A stretch of DNA of 64,000 nucleotides from Ulva prolifera. Its lineage: Eukaryota > Chlorophyta > Ulvophyceae > Ulvales > Ulvaceae. The stretch is taken from assembly GCA_023078555.1 (NCBI GenBank), contig CM041196.1:3844001-3908000 (forward strand), read 5' to 3'. Below are positions 60,501 to 64,000 of this stretch, in pieces (the stretch's first letter is position 1; each line of letters starts with the position of its first letter). The position numbers and the translations under genes were made by a program. The notes beneath the pieces are model-generated. The model saw nothing but the letters and a program-made list of their open reading frames with translations, was not told the origin of the DNA and made no database searches.

Positions 60501-63500
60501 CGTGTGGAGTGACCGAGTCCGTGTGGAGTGTCCGTGTGGAGTGACCGAGTCCGTGTGGAGTGTACGTGTGAGGTTCCCGTGTGGAGTGTCCGTGTCCTTG
60601 TGGAGTGTCCGTGCGGAGTGTCCGTGTGGAGTGACCGGGTCCGTGTGGAGTGTCCGTGTGGAGTCACCGAGTCCGTGTGGAGTGTCCGTCTGGATTGACC
60701 GAGTCCGTGTGGAGTGTCCGTGTGGAGTGACCGAATCCGTGTGGAGTGTCCGTGTGGAGTGACCGAATCCGTGTGGAGTGTCCGTGTGGAGTGACCGAAT
60801 CCGTGTGGAGTGTCCGTGTGGAGTGACCGAGTCCGTGTGGAGTGACCGAGTCCGTGTGGAGTGTCCGTGTGGAGTGACCGAGTCCGTGTGGTGTGTCCGT
60901 GTGGAGTGACCGAGTCCGTGTGGAGTGTCCGTATGGAGTGACCGAATCCGTGTGGAGTGTCCGTGTGGAGTGACCGAGTCGGTGTGGAGTGATCGAGTCC
61001 GTGTGGAGTGTCCGTGTGGAGTGACCGAGTCCGTGTGGAGTGTCCGTATGGAGTGTCCGTGTGGAGTGATCGGGTCCGTGTGGAGTGTCCGTGTGGAGTG
61101 ACCGAGTCCGGGTGGAGTGTCCGTGTGGAGTGACTGAGTCCGTGTGGAGTGTCCGTGTGGAGTGACCGAGTCCGTGTGGTGTGTCCGTGTGGAGTTACCG
61201 AATCCGTGTGGAGTGTCCGTGCGGAGTGACCGGGTCCCAGTGGAGAGTCCGTGTGGACTGTCCGTGTGGAGTGACCGAGTCCGTGTGGAGCGATCGAGTC
61301 CGTGTGGAGTGTCCGTGTGGAGTGATCGGGTCCGTGTGGAGTGTCCGTGTGGAATGACCGAGTCCGTGTGGAGTGACTGAGTCCGTGTGGAGTGTCCGTG
61401 TGGAGTGACCGAGTCCGTGTGGAGTGTCCGTATGGAGTGACCGAATCCTTGTGGAGTGTCCGTGTGGAGTGACCGAATCCGTGTGGAGTGTCCGTATGGA
61501 GTGACCGAATCCGTGTGGAGTGTGCGTGTGGAGTGACCGAATCCGTGTGGAGTGTCCGTATGGAGTGACCGAATCCGTGTCGAGTGTCCGTGTGGAGTGA
61601 CCGAATCCGTGTGGGGTGTCCGTATGGAGTGACCGAATCCGTGTGGAGTGTGCGTGTAAGGTTCCCGTGTGGAGTGACCGAGTCCGTGTGGAGTGTCCGT
61701 ATGGAGTGACCGAATCCGTGTGGAGTGTCCGTGTGGAGTCACCGAGTCCGTGTGGAGTGTCCGTGTGGAGTCACCGAGTCCGTGTGGAGTGTCCGTGTGG
61801 AGTGACCGAGTCCGTGTGGAGTGTCCGTGTGGAGTGACCAAATCCGTGTGGAGTGTCCGTGTGGAGTGACCGAGTCCGTGTGGAGTGTCCGTATGGAGTG
61901 ACCGAATCCGTGTCGAGTGTCCGTGTGGAGTGACCGAATCCGTGTGGAGTGTCCGTATGGAGTGACCGAATCCGTGTGGAGTGTCCGTGTGGAGTGACCG
62001 AGTCCGTGTGGAGTGATCGAGTCCGTGTGGAGTGTCCGTGTGGAGTGACAGAGTCCGTGTGGAGTGTCCGTATGGAGTGTCCGTGTGGAGTGATCGGGTC
62101 CGTGTGGAGTGTCCGTGTGGAGTGACCGAGTCCGTGTGGAGTGTCCGTATGGAGTGACCGAATCCGTGTGGAGTGTCCGTGTGGAGTGACCGAATCCGTG
62201 TGGAGTGACCGAGTCCGTTTGGAGTGACCGAGTCCGTTTGGAGTGACCGAGTCCGTGTGGAGTGTCCGTATGGAGTGACCAAATCCGTGTGGAGTGTCCG
62301 TGTGGAGTGACCGAGTCCGTGTGGAGTGTCCGTATGGAGTGACCGAATCCGTGTGGAGTGTCCGTGTGGAGTCACCGAGTCCGTGTGGAGTGTCCGTGTG
62401 GAGTGACCGAGTCCGTGTGGAGTGTCCGTGTGGAGTGACCGAATCCGTGTGGAGTGTCCGTGTGGAGTGACCGAATCCGTGTGGAGTGTCCGTGTGGAGT
62501 GACCGAGTCCGTGTGGAGTGTCCGTATGGAGTGACCGGGTCCGTGTGGAGTGTCCGTGTGGAGTGACCGAGTCCGTGTGGAGTGTCCGTGTGGAGTGACC
62601 GAATCCGTGTGGAGTGTCCGTGTGGAGTGACCGAGTCCGTGTGGAGTGACCGAGTCCGAGTGGAGTGACCGAGTCCGTGTGGAGTGTCCATGTGGAGTGA
62701 CCGAGTCCGTGTGGAGTGTACGTGTGAGGTTCCCGTGTGGAGTGACCGGGTCATAGTGGAGAGTCCGTGTGGAGTGTCCGTGTGGAGTGCTTGAGTCCGT
62801 GTGGAGTGTCCGTGTGGAGTGACCGAATCCGTGTGGAGTGTCCGTGCAGAGTGACCGGGTCCCAGTGGAGGGTCCGTGTGGAGTGTCCGTGTGGAGTGAC
62901 CGAATCCGTGTGGAGTGTCCGTGTGGAGTGACCGAGTCCGTTGCGGAGTGTCCATGTGGAGTGACCGAGTCCGTGTGGAGTGTACGTGTGAGGTTCCCGT
63001 GTGGAGTGCCCGGGTCCTAGTGGAGAGTCCGTGTGGAGTGTCCGTGTGGAGTGACCGAGTCCGTGTGGTGTGTCCGTGTGGAGTGACCGAATCCGTGTGG
63101 AGTGTCCGTGCGGAGTGACCGGGTCCCAGTGGAGAGTCCGTGTGGAGTGTCCGTGTGGAGTGATCGAGTCCGTGTGGAGTGTCCGTGTGGAGTGCTTGAG
63201 TCCGTGTGGAGTGTCCGTGTGGAGTGACCGAGTCCGTGTGGTGTGTCCGTGTAGAGTGACCGAATCCGTGTGGAGTGTCCGTGCAGAGTGACCGGGTCCC
63301 AGTGGAGAGTCCGTGTGGAGTGTCCGTGTGGAGTGACCGAATCCGTGTGGAGTGTCCGTGTGGAGTGACCGAGTCCGTTGCGGAGTGACCGAGTCCGTGT
63401 GGAGTGTCCGTGTGGAGTGACCGAGTCCGTGTGGAGTGTCGGTATGGAGTGTCCGTGTGGAGTGATCGGGTCCGTGTGGAGTGTCCGTGTGGAGTGACCG

Positions 63501-64000
63501 AGTCCGTCTGGAGTGTCCGTATGGAGTGACCGAATCCGTGTGGAGTGTCCGTGTGGAGTGACCGAATCCGTGTGGAGTGACCGAGTCCGTTTGGAGTGAC
63601 CGAGTCCGTTTGGAGTGACCGAGTCCGTGCGGAGTGACCGGGTCCCAGTGGAGAGTCCGTGTGGAGTGTCCGTGTGGAGTGACCGAATCCGTGCAGAGTT
63701 TCCGTGTGGAGTGACCGAGTCCGTTGCGGAGTGACCGAGTCCGTGTGGAGTGTCCGTGTGGAGTGACCGAGTCCGTGTGGAGTGTGCCTGTGAGGTTCCC
63801 GTGTGGAGTGACCGAGTCCGTGTGGAGTGTCCGTATGGAGTGACCGAATCCGTGTGGAGTGTCCGTGTGGAGTCACCGAGTCCGTGTGGAGTGCCCGTGT
63901 GGAGTGACCGAGTCCGTGTGGAGTGTCCGTATGGAGTGACCGAATCCGTGTGGAGTGTCCGTGTGGAGTGACCGAGTCCGTGTGGAGTGATCGAGTCCGT
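57566..64000 (+). repeat. GT-rich satellite, segment 5 (6.4 kb, runs off the end)
   Basis: Same units and orientation as the other blocks. Several hundred-bp stretches repeat almost exactly inside it (for example the blocks starting near 59680 and 60490). Long stop-free minus-strand frames (up to 1,150 codons, 62375-58923) are artefacts. The array continues past the window. Confidence 0.97.

Noticed and set aside
58923..62375. Very long minus-strand open frames in the satellite (also 18307-19269, 22054-25719, 27078-29860, 35492-37629, 61771-63876)
   Set aside because: They are stop-free readings of the tandem units in every frame, without start context, splice logic or varied composition. 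The part of 28160-29860 that enters element B has no independent support.

Overview
The window looks like eukaryotic nuclear DNA. The genes are split by short introns (about 45-175 bp in most cases) with GT..AG borders, there are no bacterial-style gene runs, and more than a third of the window is satellite DNA. The CACTA-type transposon ends, including one that begins CACTACAAGAAA like plant En/Spm elements, make a plant or green-alga source plausible. The sequence does not prove it, and no host gene is recognisable.

Layout. The five GT-rich satellite blocks (1-756, 18383-29481, 35509-39496, 49112-49597, 57566-64000; 22,764 bp together, all in the same orientation) are one tandem array that runs off both window ends. 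Four insertions split it. A (757-18382, 17,626 bp), B (29482-35508, 6,027 bp) and D (49598-57565, 7,968 bp) each have terminal inverted repeats that begin CACTA, and perfect 3-bp target duplications (GAG, AGT, TGT). C (39497-49111, 9,615 bp) has a CACTA-like right end, a degraded left end and a probable CCG duplication. Removing each insertion plus one copy of its duplication restores an uninterrupted satellite unit.

Element A appears to be a full-length multigene CACTA transposon. I derived four genes from splice phase: a leftward 7-exon gene of unknown function with a coiled-coil C-terminus (4177-1569); a rightward 9-exon TNP2-like transposase of about 1,176 residues (4515-9016); a rightward 4-exon Ulp1/C48-family SUMO-protease-like gene (9265-12635) with a frame break just after the catalytic Cys motif; and a leftward gene of about nine exons and unknown function (17361-13184). 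Near both ends of A lie clusters of near-perfect palindromes whose arms echo the inner part of the inverted repeats.

Element B has nearly the same ends as A, its own palindrome clusters that follow its own end sequence, and one surviving exon related to an exon of A's leftward gene. It looks like a shrunken, non-autonomous relative. Element D belongs to a different end-sequence family and carries a 175-bp tandem array and a spliced gene of unknown function with an in-frame stop. Element C is dominated by a 349-bp tandem array and has no convincing gene. The very long open frames across the satellite are an artefact of its stop-free C-rich strand.
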